A DNA stretch of 64,000 nucleotides. It comes from Methanobacterium sp. UBA375 (GTDB lineage: Archaea > Methanobacteriota > Methanobacteria > Methanobacteriales > Methanobacteriaceae). Location: the NCBI GenBank assembly GCA_002495625.1, contig DAGC01000002.1:564450-628449 (forward strand), in the 5' to 3' direction. This document shows positions 9,232 to 18,300 of the stretch, in pieces; position 1 is the first letter of the stretch; each line of letters starts with the position of its first letter. The notes below the pieces were generated by a model that saw nothing but the letters and a program-made list of their open reading frames with translations, made no database searches and was not told the origin of the DNA. The position numbers were made by a program, and so were the translations under genes.

Positions 9232-9900
9232 ATGAAAACATTCGCCATCATCCCGGTATCCAGATTTTCACATGCCAAGACCAGACTATCACCGACCTTA
9301 ACCCCCATTGAAAGGGAGAACCTCTTAAAAGCCATGCTCAAAGATGTGATAAAGGTTTTAAAGGAGACCGTAGACCGGGTGCTGGTTATTAGTTCTGATA
9401 AGGATGTGCTTGATTATATACACCAGCTGGATATAGAGATCCTCAAGGAACAGGGGGTAACTGATTTAAACGGCGCACTGGAACAGGCCGTAGAGTACTG
9501 CTCCAGTTACTGTGACAAGGTACTGATCGTGCCCTCCGACATACCCCTTCTCAAGGAGGGACATGTAAAAAGTATATTGAAGATGGGTGCAGAATTCGAC
9601 GTGGTCATCGCCCCGGCCAAAGGCGGGGGTACAAACGCCCTCCTATGCCCAGTGAAGGGGATGAATATGCAGTTTGGAGACTGCAGCTTCTTTAAACACA
9701 TGGAAGAAGCAGGAAAGAACGGTTTTACCCATACGATCTACGATTCTTTTTACCTAGCGCTGGACGTTAACACCGCCGAGGACCTGGGTGAGATCATGCT
9801 TCATGGAGACGGTACCTACACCCAGAGATACTTAAAGGATTTAAACCTCGAGGTACGTTCAAACCACGGTGTGGAGAGGTTGCACGTCCTGCGAGATTAA
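9232..9900 (+). CDS. cofC: 2-Phospho-L-lactate guanylyltransferase
   Basis: CofC activates 2-phospho-L-lactate (or a related phosphoacid) with GTP, an early step in making coenzyme F420, the deazaflavin hydride carrier of methanogenesis. The 222-residue sequence shows the nucleotidyltransferase start [15 protein letters not shown], the helix [15 protein letters not shown], the metal-binding VPSDIPLL near residue 100 and the GGGTNALL loop near 127. The ATG follows a GGTAAGAG site. It lies 46 bases before thiD. Confidence 0.95.
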   Translation: MKTFAIIPVSRFSHAKTRLSPTLTPIERENLLKAMLKDVIKVLKETVDRVLVISSDKDVLDYIHQLDIEILKEQGVTDLNGALEQAVEYCSSYCDKVLIVPSDIPLLKEGHVKSILKMGAEFDVVIAPAKGGGTNALLCPVKGMNMQFGDCSFFKHMEEAGKNGFTHTIYDSFYLALDVNTAEDLGEIMLHGDGTYTQRYLKDLNLEVRSNHGVERLHVLRD

Positions 9901-9946
9901 AAAAATGAAGTTTATGATTATAAAATGACCAGGAGATGCCCTGTAT

Positions 9947-10693
9947 ATGACTGTTTTAAGCATAGCTGGTTTTGACCCCTCTGGTGGAGCTGGTATCTTA
10001 AGTGATATCAAAACCTTCCACGCCCTCGGAGAATACGGAACCGCAGTTATCACCGCTTTAACCGCGCAGAACGTGAAGAGAGTGGAAGGGGTACTCCCTG
10101 TTGATGTGGAATTCATTAAAAAACAGCTTGATAGTGTTTTAGAGGAAGAAAAAATAGTATACACCAAAACTGGGATGCTGTACTCATCCGAGATAATTAA
10201 AACCGTGGCGGCTAAGATAGAGGAATATGATCTAAAAGTGGTGGTGGATCCGGTGATGGTCGCCGGATCTGGAGGACGCCTGTCTAAAGATAGCCTGGTC
10301 CGTTCCCTTAAAGAAGATCTCCTCCCTTTAGCCCATTTAACCACACCTAATGTATACGAGGCACAGGCACTATCCGGGATCACCATCGAAGATGAAGAAG
10401 ATGCAATCCATGCTGCATATAAAATAGGGGAAACCTGTGATGTGGTGATAACTGGAGGCCACCTTAAAGGAAATGATGTGCTCTACGATGGATCAATAAA
10501 GATCATAGAGGGGGAGTTAGTAAATACTAAAAATATTCATGGGAGCGGGTGCACCTACTCAGCCGCCTGCACGGTATATCTCTCGAGAGATTATTCTCTT
10601 GAAGAAACTGTCCGGAAAGCGGGAAATTTCACCAGGAAAAGTATTGAACACGGTTTGAAGGGTACTTTGAACCAGTTCTGGAGGATGGAATAA
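9947..10693 (+). CDS. thiD: Hydroxymethylpyrimidine/phosphomethylpyrimidine kinase
   Basis: ThiD phosphorylates hydroxymethylpyrimidine and its monophosphate for thiamine diphosphate synthesis. The 248 residues start with SIAGFDPSGGAGILSDIKTF, which holds the pyrimidine site. They continue with VVVDPVMVAGSGGRL near 100 and end with the anion-hole motif GSGCTYSAA near 200. No ThiN domain is fused at the C-terminus, unlike many archaeal ThiD proteins. AGGAGA precedes the ATG. It converges with the TPR gene, whose stop is 13 bases away. Confidence 0.95.
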   Translation: MTVLSIAGFDPSGGAGILSDIKTFHALGEYGTAVITALTAQNVKRVEGVLPVDVEFIKKQLDSVLEEEKIVYTKTGMLYSSEIIKTVAAKIEEYDLKVVVDPVMVAGSGGRLSKDSLVRSLKEDLLPLAHLTTPNVYEAQALSGITIEDEEDAIHAAYKIGETCDVVITGGHLKGNDVLYDGSIKIIEGELVNTKNIHGSGCTYSAACTVYLSRDYSLEETVRKAGNFTRKSIEHGLKGTLNQFWRME

Positions 10694-10705
10694 GTTTTTT
10701 AAAGG

Positions 10706-11251
10706 TTATGATGATAAAATTTCTTCCCTTGCTTTTTTAGCTGGTTCATAATCAGGATCTAATTCTAAAGCTTTATCAAGGTATTTTAATGCTTCTTGGT
10801 AATTTCCTAGCTTTCCTAATACATGTCCTTTATTATACAATACCTCAATATGTTTCGGGTTTAATTTCAGAGATTTGTTATAACATTGTAAAGCTTCATG
10901 ATACTTACCAAGTTCTTCCAGAGCTTCGCCTTTATTGTTCCATGCTGTAAAAATAGTTGGATCTAAATCCAGTACATTATCATATGATTCCAAAGCTTCT
11001 TGATATCTTTCAAGCATAAAAAGGGCATTTCCCCGATTATTCCAAGTATCAACATGGGGATTTATTTCAACAGATTTATCATAACACTCTAATGATTCTA
11101 AGTTCATTCCAAGCTTAAAATAGGCATTACCTTTACTATACAACACTTCCCAATCTTCTGAGTCTATTTTTAAAGCATTATCAAATGACTCTAAAGCCTC
11201 CTGATATTTTCCAATCTGATTAAGAGTTTTACCTTTTATTATACCATGCAT
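10706..11251 (-). pseudogene. TPR protein, C-terminal part of a frameshifted gene
   Basis: This 181-codon frame continues the TPR array of the preceding gene in another phase. Its apparent start, MHGIIKGKTLNQ, is an out-of-phase reading of a TPR helix. Removing one A from the AAAA run opposite 11234-11237 restores DAWYNKGKTLNQIGKYQEAL, a perfect repeat. No ribosome site precedes its ATG. It holds about five more repeats (such as WNNRGNALFMLERYQ) and ends in a charged tail. Either the gene is inactivated, the run is a sequencing error, or it is translated by slippage. Confidence 0.8.
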
Positions 11252-12071
11252 CGACAGAATTAGAATCTAATTCAGTAGCTCTATCATAAGCTTCCAACTG
11301 TTCTTGAATTTTCCCAAGTTCACCTAAAACCGCCCCTTTATTAATCCAAGCCTCAAAATTCCCATGATCTAACTTTAAAGACTTTTCATATGACTTTAAA
11401 GCTTCCTGATATCTCTTCATTTTTTCAAGTGCTAATCCTTTATCAAACCAATATTTAGGTTCTTTTGAATCCAGTTTCAAAGCATTATCAAAACAATCCA
11501 ATGATTCTTGAAAATTACCAAGTTTTCCATTTACAACACCTTTATAATCCAACACAGTAGTATTTGCTGGATCTAACTCTAAAACCCTATTAAAACATTT
11601 TAAAGCTTCCTTATATCTTTCAAGTTCACAAAAAATTAACCCTTTATTAATCAATGCATTAAGATGCTTTGAATCCAACTTTAAAGCAATATTAGAAGCT
11701 TCCAATGCCTCCTGATGCCTACCTAACCATCCTAAAAGCACTCCCTTATTACTCCAAGCATTGACACATTTAGGATCTAACTCAGTCACTCTATTATAAG
11801 CCTCTAAAGCTTCATTAAACCTACCAAGTTCCCCTAAAAGTACACCTTTATTATACCATGCATTAACATATTCAGAATTTATCTTTAAAGCCTCTTCATT
11901 AGATTGTAAGGCCTTATGAGTTTCCCCTAATCTCTCTAAAACTATACCTTTACCATACCACGCTTTAGCATGGTTTGGAACTATTTCTAAAATTTTATCA
12001 TACAATTCTAAGGCTTTCCGATATTTACCTTGATTAAACAGGTTATTAGCTTCTTTAATATATGAAATCAT
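11229..12071 (-). CDS. TPR protein, N-terminal part of a frameshifted gene
   Basis: This 280-residue frame contains about eight consecutive tetratricopeptide repeats (WYGKGIVLERLGE, WYNKGVLLGELGR, WSNKGVLLGWLGR and so on), beginning close to the N-terminus. It ends inside a repeat at YNKR, one base out of phase with the array continuing at 10706-11251. The uninterrupted protein would be about 455 residues with some 13 repeats. The start lies at ATG 12071 (MISYIKEANNLFNQGKY). The protein has no signal or membrane segment. Codons are AT-richer than in the TPR gene at 559-1170, as throughout this island. Confidence 0.75.
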   Translation of the reverse strand: MISYIKEANNLFNQGKYRKALELYDKILEIVPNHAKAWYGKGIVLERLGETHKALQSNEEALKINSEYVNAWYNKGVLLGELGRFNEALEAYNRVTELDPKCVNAWSNKGVLLGWLGRHQEALEASNIALKLDSKHLNALINKGLIFCELERYKEALKCFNRVLELDPANTTVLDYKGVVNGKLGNFQESLDCFDNALKLDSKEPKYWFDKGLALEKMKRYQEALKSYEKSLKLDHGNFEAWINKGAVLGELGKIQEQLEAYDRATELDSNSVDAWYNKR

Positions 12072-12122
12072 ATTACATTCTCATAATCTATTGATGTTTT
12101 TAAGGAATTTTTATTCATCTAT

Positions 12123-13022
12123 CTAAGGATATGCTATTTTTAGTGTAAAAGCTGTATGAATTTCAGTAAATGCTATCGCTATTTCTACCATACCACCTGT
12201 AACGTCACCTGATTGACATTTAGAAATTCCACTAACAATTCTTTTACCCGCATCACTTGAAATGGTTTCTATAATATTACCTACTTCATCGTAATCGTCA
12301 TCATCAGGTTTTCCTATACCATCCAATATATTTGCTATCTTCTGTAGTTCACGTATTTGTTGCAGATACCATTGTGTATTACGATCATATGGTCATCTTG
12401 GCTGATTATTGTATAAAATATTTCATTTAATGTTTGTGCACCGTTCAAGAATAGGATCGTTGTAGAGAATGGTGTTTCTATCATTTCTCGGGATTGTTCT
12501 TGCGAAAGCCAGCCATACTCATAACATAAGTGATTTAATCCAGCAGTCATAATCAAACTTCTACCAACTATCCAAATCAACTTCTGGAACTTCAAACGGC
12601 GTAACATCCATCCCTAAAAGAGATGAACCCAAACCCAAATTAATACCACCAACCATATCCAACCATGCCGGCGGGTTGTTTAACAACTCTCCACCCAGAT
12701 CACTGGCCCATTCTGTTTGTAGGTCACTGAAACAGTAAGCGCCGGAGAGTGGTATGTGAACTATCATCATATCCCTTACAATACCAGTTTCAGGATCAAA
12801 AACCAAAAACAGGTCATTTGAATCTGATTTCATCACTAGGTAACCATTACTGGTGAACATGTCAACCATTTCACCATTTAAGATCATCTTCCCCAAACTA
12901 TTCATTGGGGAAGGTCCATCATCATCAGGGAAAAGGGTTTTAAAAACCCAGTTTTCAATAGGATTAATAGCCGATGAACAAGCATAACGGAAAGCCTTTA
13001 CATCCTCTGGATCACCAATCAA
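12123..13022 (-). pseudogene. Decayed orphan copy of the giant surface protein's C-terminal region
   Basis: One reading frame of 300 codons covers this segment, with four internal stops at 12561-12563 (TAG), 12519-12521, 12423-12425 and 12393-12395 (all TGA). The first 150 codons match residues of about 1225-1345 of the 1474-residue protein at 15322-19746: FRYACSS/FKYVCSS, MFTSNGYLVMK/MFTQDGYVIMK, FLVFDPETGIVRD/FLVLDLETGLMRD, GAYCF in both. The sequence then diverges into an unrelated tail that still reads as coding (WYLQQIRELQKIANILDGIG, then a run of four Asp). The same frame also continues upstream of the TTG at 13022, past a TGA, with faint similarity. It is therefore an old 5'-truncated cassette, not a working gene. 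Confidence 0.8.
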
Positions 13023-13086
13023 TCATTCCTTTTCCATCTCCATGGATCTAAAAAAATTATCGAAGAATGCTGTATCCCAACCCTCT

Positions 13087-13476
13087 TTAAATAATATATA
13101 AATTATATTTACCCCTTATCAGAAACCCAATAATTCCACTTACAGCACCTAAAATTGCAAAAAAACCGCAGCGGTAAATGCAAACATTAAAATGAACCAT
13201 AATCCTCGATTAAAAAGAGGTGATAGAATACTATCAAATGTAATTTGCAGAATTCCCAGTATGAATCCACCTATCAAACCTGCAATAAATCCATTTATAG
13301 CTCCATTTTTATATCCGTCGTTTACAAGATATCCCACAATTATCCCTGGAATAAACCAAGTAAAATCCCTATAAAAGTACCATATTCAAACATTCTTAAA
13401 ACCATTTCCAATATCACAACCAAAACTGCCCCTAAAATACTATACTTCCAACATATCATCTCATTTTTCAATTCCA
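13087..13476 (-). pseudogene. Small membrane protein (DUF5518-like) with two frameshifts
   Basis: Read across three phases, this locus encodes a small glycine-rich membrane protein of about 128 residues like the DUF5518 proteins common in Methanobacteriales. The first part (MELKNEMICWKYSILGAVL) starts at ATG 13476 behind AGGA and runs to FIGILLG, where the phase breaks near 13355-13365. The second continues FIPGIIVGYLVNDGYKNGAINGFIAGLIGG to FTAAVF, where a run of seven T (opposite about 13158-13164) breaks it again. The last continues FAILGAVSGIIGFLIRG to a TAA at 13087. Two independent frameshifts make a sequencing error less likely than decay. Confidence 0.7.
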
Positions 13477-13594
13477 TATTCCTGCAAAAATTGTTATATC
13501 ATAGACTAGAAAAAAATAGTCCTGAATCAAGTAGGATTAATAACAACATTATTCCCTCTTATAATATACACAATTCAGGCTTGAAATTATTTTC

Positions 13595-13891
13595 TCATGC
13601 CTTTTTCATGTATGCAACTTTAATTCCAGGTAACTTTTTGCCTGCCACTTCTTTTAGTCTTTGATTTTCTGCAGGGAAATAATATTCCCCATAAACAGTG
13701 ACATCATCTTTTTCCTTAAATGGGAGAACATTAGGATAAGACAGGATTAAATAAAACCTATTTGATAGTCCCTGCGCAGTAAGCGCCATGTCTGTTCTTG
13801 TCCCACTTTCTTCTATAACTTCTTCTTTACTTATAATTTGTCCGGTTATCTGTACTTTTTCTCCAATGAACGCTTCAGGAGTACGTTGCAC
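13595..13891 (-). CDS. Small OB-fold-like protein, possibly 5'-truncated
   Basis: The 98-residue frame begins at GTG 13891 and reads like an OB-fold domain: EAFIGEKVQITGQIISKEEV, then DVTVYGEYYFP. This resembles the tRNA_anti-like domains found in small archaeal lipoproteins and zinc-ribbon proteins. The frame is open for 18 more coding-like codons upstream (YNDFYGKLDVNLV) without a start codon, back to the stop at about 13948. The original N-terminus, usually a signal or zinc ribbon, therefore seems lost. No good ribosome site is seen before the GTG. Treat as a probable remnant in a decaying island. Confidence 0.45.
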   Translation of the reverse strand: MQRTPEAFIGEKVQITGQIISKEEVIEESGTRTDMALTAQGLSNRFYLILSYPNVLPFKEKDDVTVYGEYYFPAENQRLKEVAGKKLPGIKVAYMKKA

Positions 13892-13944
13892 AAGATTTAC
13901 ATCCAGCTTACCATAGAAATCATTATAAGAACCAATATCTCTAT

Positions 13945-14751
13945 TTACAGGATCAAATCATCTTCTTGCTTTTCCCGGTACATACCAAAGTACTTCATAT
14001 TACTTCTACGAACTTGATATATTAAATTGGCTCCGATAATAAGTGTTAAAATTGAAAGAAAATCGCTTTCATCAGAAGTTATGGAACTATCAAATCTCCA
14101 AATAATCAGGGTAACAATGTATTGAATAATAATAACACTTGTCATCAAAATGAAATACTTAAAAGACATCTCAACTTTATTAATCTCAAGATAGTAACCA
14201 TAAATTATCATCATAATTCCAAATAAACTAAAATATAACCCTAAAAGAGATTCAGACTGAATAAAAGAAATTAAACCAGCAAAAACCACTAATACCCCAA
14301 ATAAAAACGCGACAATTTGCTTCCAATTCCACCTATTTTCATTTCTAACGCTTTCTGTAACTTTTTTATCATTATTAATAGAAAAATATGGGATATAATA
14401 AAATTGCCCTACGATACATAGTGTAAACAACGAAGAACCAATTAACATATAATAAAATCCAATGTTTATGAAAACTCGATTAAAAAAGTATATATAAATC
14501 ACAACAGCCCACTGAAATATATTAACACCAAAAAGCCAAACATATGCAATCTTATCTTTAAACTTATAAGTAATATCTCCCTCCGAATCCTGTTTTTCCA
14601 TGTAAAACCCATAAATGAGGAAAACCAAGCCAATACTAACCCACCAAATATTAAAAAAGTAACCAAAGGGAAATAAGCTAAACAAAAAACCTAAAATAAC
14701 AGCAATTCCAATTAATAACACGAATATGTTTGAATTATCCACATTAATCAC
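13945..14751 (-). CDS. Multi-pass membrane protein of unknown function
   Basis: This 268-residue protein has about eight hydrophobic segments separated by short polar loops, starting near residue 9 (FVLLIGIAVILGFLFSLF). The repeated pattern, a YGFYMEK or YGYYLEI loop after each third or fourth helix, suggests an internal duplication of a four-helix unit (residues 5-130 and 145-262). No catalytic or transport motif is recognised. It is the second gene after the giant surface protein on the same strand. It could serve it as a membrane partner or as an immunity-type protein, but there is no direct evidence. Confidence 0.65.
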   Translation of the reverse strand: MINVDNSNIFVLLIGIAVILGFLFSLFPFGYFFNIWWVSIGLVFLIYGFYMEKQDSEGDITYKFKDKIAYVWLFGVNIFQWAVVIYIYFFNRVFINIGFYYMLIGSSLFTLCIVGQFYYIPYFSINNDKKVTESVRNENRWNWKQIVAFLFGVLVVFAGLISFIQSESLLGLYFSLFGIMMIIYGYYLEINKVEMSFKYFILMTSVIIIQYIVTLIIWRFDSSITSDESDFLSILTLIIGANLIYQVRRSNMKYFGMYREKQEDDLIL

Positions 14752-14945
14752 TATATCCTCTATTTATTTATGTATCACTACCTTATATGAATCTTGTTCG
14801 TTTGTCGAGTGTTTTATTGAATTGAATCTGAATATTTGTATTTATTATTTTCATTCATATGTGCCAACAGCCATTGTATTGTATTAAATTTATAGTAATG
14901 GCCATTTGATTTAAAATTTATATTTCTTAAATTATTGGTTTTATA

Positions 14946-15233
14946 TCATCTAAAAGCAATTAAATAGATTATTATTATCATAACAATACCCCATAACATT
15001 TTTTTGCCAAACTCCCTAATTTCAGGTTCTTCTTTTCTCTTAAATAGTAATAATAAACATAATATATAAATAAAAACACCGGTAATTGCTAAAATAGAGC
15101 TTAAAAACATTAAATTAATAATATAATTACTAAAAATATTTAGAATACCACCAGCACTAATTAATATTATTGAAACCAGAACTATTTTACGGATTCCTTT
15201 TACAGCTTGATATTCTCGATTACTACTATTCAT
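14946..15233 (-). CDS. Small three-helix membrane protein of unknown function
   Basis: This 95-residue protein has three hydrophobic segments (about residues 16-34, 38-60 and 74-93) and a charged loop KRKEEPEIREFGKK between the second and third. It starts at ATG 15233 behind GGAGGA, a strong ribosome site. It lies 88 bases after the stop of the 1474-residue surface protein on the same strand, the position an immunity or chaperone gene would take in a polymorphic-toxin locus. I recognise no family. Both roles are speculation from position and size. Confidence 0.65.
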   Translation of the reverse strand: MNSSNREYQAVKGIRKIVLVSIILISAGGILNIFSNYIINLMFLSSILAITGVFIYILCLLLLFKRKEEPEIREFGKKMLWGIVMIIIIYLIAFR

Positions 15234-15321
15234 TTTGTCCTCCGAAGAAATTATAAGTGTTTATATTTCTAAGTAATGATAATGTATATTATTCTCTTAC
15301 CATTTGACAGTTTTATCTTAG

Positions 15322-18300
15322 TTAAGTATGATAATCAATGCCAAAAAGATCTAATAGGGTCGTATCACTCCCTCCATAAGTAACAGCTTCATCCCAATTA
15401 AGTGTGCCATCAGGATTTTTAGGAATTTCTGTGTAATAAATACCATCATCCCCCTTAAAAGTCCTTAATTCATATCCATGAACCCAAGTACGATGATAGG
15501 AAAAATATTTCCAGTATTCAACAGGAACATAATTATCTCTTAAATCAAGCATCAAGTTTCCAAATCCGTACATAAAAGCAACACTTGCACCAATTGGACC
15601 TAACACACTACTAACTCCAAAAACAAGGGTATACATTTCATAAGCACCAATTACGGTCATTATGACATTTGTTACGTCTCCAGGGATTGTTGCTTGATGA
15701 TCAAGGATGAAATTACCAAAGTCATGGATTTTTTCTGTTAGGGTGTCATGGAAGCAGTATGCTCCATTATAATTTTCGTTTCTGTATACTTCGAAGAAAA
15801 CTACGTCCCGCATAAGACCTGTTTCCAGATCCAGTACTAGAAACACATTATCCTGATCCACCAATTTCATTATAACATAACCATCCTGAGTAAACATTTC
15901 TATATCAGATCCATTCTCAAAAGCATTTAATATATGTTCTGGGGCGGAATTCCATACTTGTTCGCCTTCATACATGGATAAAGTTATATTATTCATTACT
16001 ATAGATTCAATAAATGGTATTAGAGAGGAACAAACATATTTAAAAGTCCACATATTGTTGATTGATCCAACTACTGTCATGCCCATGCTATGGTCACATT
16101 CCAGTGTAATATAAGTATAGTGTGGATCATCACATACTGATACAATTATGGGGCTGGTACGACCCCATGTTATATTTGATTCGTTTGCTGCATCAGTTGC
16201 TATTATATCATGACAGTATATCATCATCAGAGATGTGAAAAACGTTCCGTAGGCAGCTTTCATAGAACCTTTCGGATAAAGGAGATTTCCATTAACATCT
16301 GTTGCATTTATCTGATTCGCCCAATATTCTACAATATCATCAGTAACACGTGTAGTGGCAATAGCAAAACTCCTAATACCATCATAAAAAGCATCTTCAT
16401 CTTGGAATAATCCACCGTTCCCATCGCTATGGAAAGGTTCATGACTATTTACATACATCATTGCACTATGTCTGTTAATAGACTTTCCAGTGAAGTAAAT
16501 ATATGGATACTCATAATCTTCAGGAAGTGTTATAAAGGAGGGTGCATCTACTCCCGGGTACTCTATATTTACTGATAGCTCATCTATAAAAGCCGGCCCA
16601 TAATATTCAATATACTGCAACTCATCATCAGTTAAACCATATCTATATGCCATGGTATCCAATGTAGATTGAGAAACACTAATATCTCCCCACCGATGAC
16701 AATCTAAAATTGCAAGGAAAACATTCTGCCTATACTCATCCTTAACCATATCATAATAACTATTAAAATAATTTACACTTTGGACCACATTTCCATCGAC
16801 TATCAAGTCTAACTCACCTTTAAATAGACCCGTAGCCTTCCATAACACACTTACCCAAGTCACAGAAGCATTTAACGGTAAAGTATAAGTTAAATTAACA
16901 TTTTGGCCTGTAGAATAGTCTATTGCAGTGCTTTGAACCTTTATAACCGCCATCCCAATGGTTATAACCGTCTGGGATGAAACAGTTTCACTGTCAAGAT
17001 GTGCTGAAACAGTAGCGGTCACAGTTTGAATACTGCCTAAATTCAGTATAGTATCTGCCTTTCCTTTTACAGTGTATGCAGATCCAATTATAGTACCAAA
17101 GTTGGTAGTAAAATTGACTGGTATACCATTAGGAATATGACCATCAGATGAAGTGTCTTGTTCCTGATTGTTATGAGTTAAATCAGCTGCTACACTTGCT
17201 TTTCCACCAGAATTAACATTATTCACCTTTACAGACAAAACAAGCCATGGATCATATATTACATAACTGTAATCATTCCAGATAGTACATGATGAGGGCG
17301 GTGCAGACGAGTTAATGCAAATTACATTGTTTGTTCCCCACCAATTGTTGGTCGCATCCACTAAGCTATTATTTAATACCTCCATTCCATAAGTGTAGTT
17401 CCCTGCTATTCGATTGAAATGTATCTCCACTGAAGAATTATCAACAATAATTCCCGATTCACCATCAGAAGATATATCATTTCCCCGAATTATATTATCC
17501 ATTGAATTACGTATCAATACACCATTACTTCCAACAACAGATATACTGTTAGCAGATATACTATTGCCACTTGAATCCTCTAGAACGACCCCATTATTAC
17601 CAGTAAAACTATTACTAGAGATAATGTTATTACCGGAATTAATAAGATGAACACCTCCAGAATGAGCGAAAATATTACCTAAGACAGTACAATTTCCGGT
17701 AGAATTTAACAAAACAGAACCATTAATAGTAAAACCACTAATAACAGACCCAGAACCCGTACTGATGATTTTAAATGCTGGTTTTGAATTATCAAATGGA
17801 GTTATCACCACATCATCATCAGAAGATGGTGCTAGGGTGATTTTCTTGTTAATTAACACATTCTCCGTATATACACCACTATTTACGTATACGATATCAC
17901 CAGCAGTGGTTTGGTAACTGTCAATAGCCGACTGAATAGAATAATAAAAACGATCGTCTACTTTGACTTTAGCCAATGTATCACTAAAAGTATAGAAAGA
18001 AAAGCCTGTAAGTGCAAGAGGATTATTAGTTAAATCAGTAACACTACCAGTGTGTAGAATAAAAGAATACCTTCCTGCATTTAAAAATGAACTGGGAGTA
18101 ACAGTTAAAACTTTCCCACTGATCGACGAAGAAATTGGAACATTAACACCAGCATCGTTAACAAGTTCTATAAAAAGCGTTCCAGCCTTTACAGGTTCAC
18201 TGAAAGTAACCTTAATCACCTTATCTCCTGAAACATTAAACGCATCAGCAACAGGATCAGAACTAGAAATAGTAGGTGCAATTTTGTCAATAGTGTAAGT

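Noticed and set aside
12561..12563. TAG read as pyrrolysine in the orphan fragment
   Set aside because: The same frame has three TGA stops and no pyrrolysine genes are visible. Methanobacteriales are not known to use pyrrolysine. Decay explains all four stops.
12335..12607. A separate 90-residue protein in the island
   Set aside because: It overlaps the orphan fragment in another phase. The phase joining 12123-12326 and 12561-13022 explains the region better despite four stops.
13149..13337. A separate 62-residue membrane protein gene
   Set aside because: It is the middle phase of a frameshifted DUF5518-like gene; flanking phases continue the protein on both sides.
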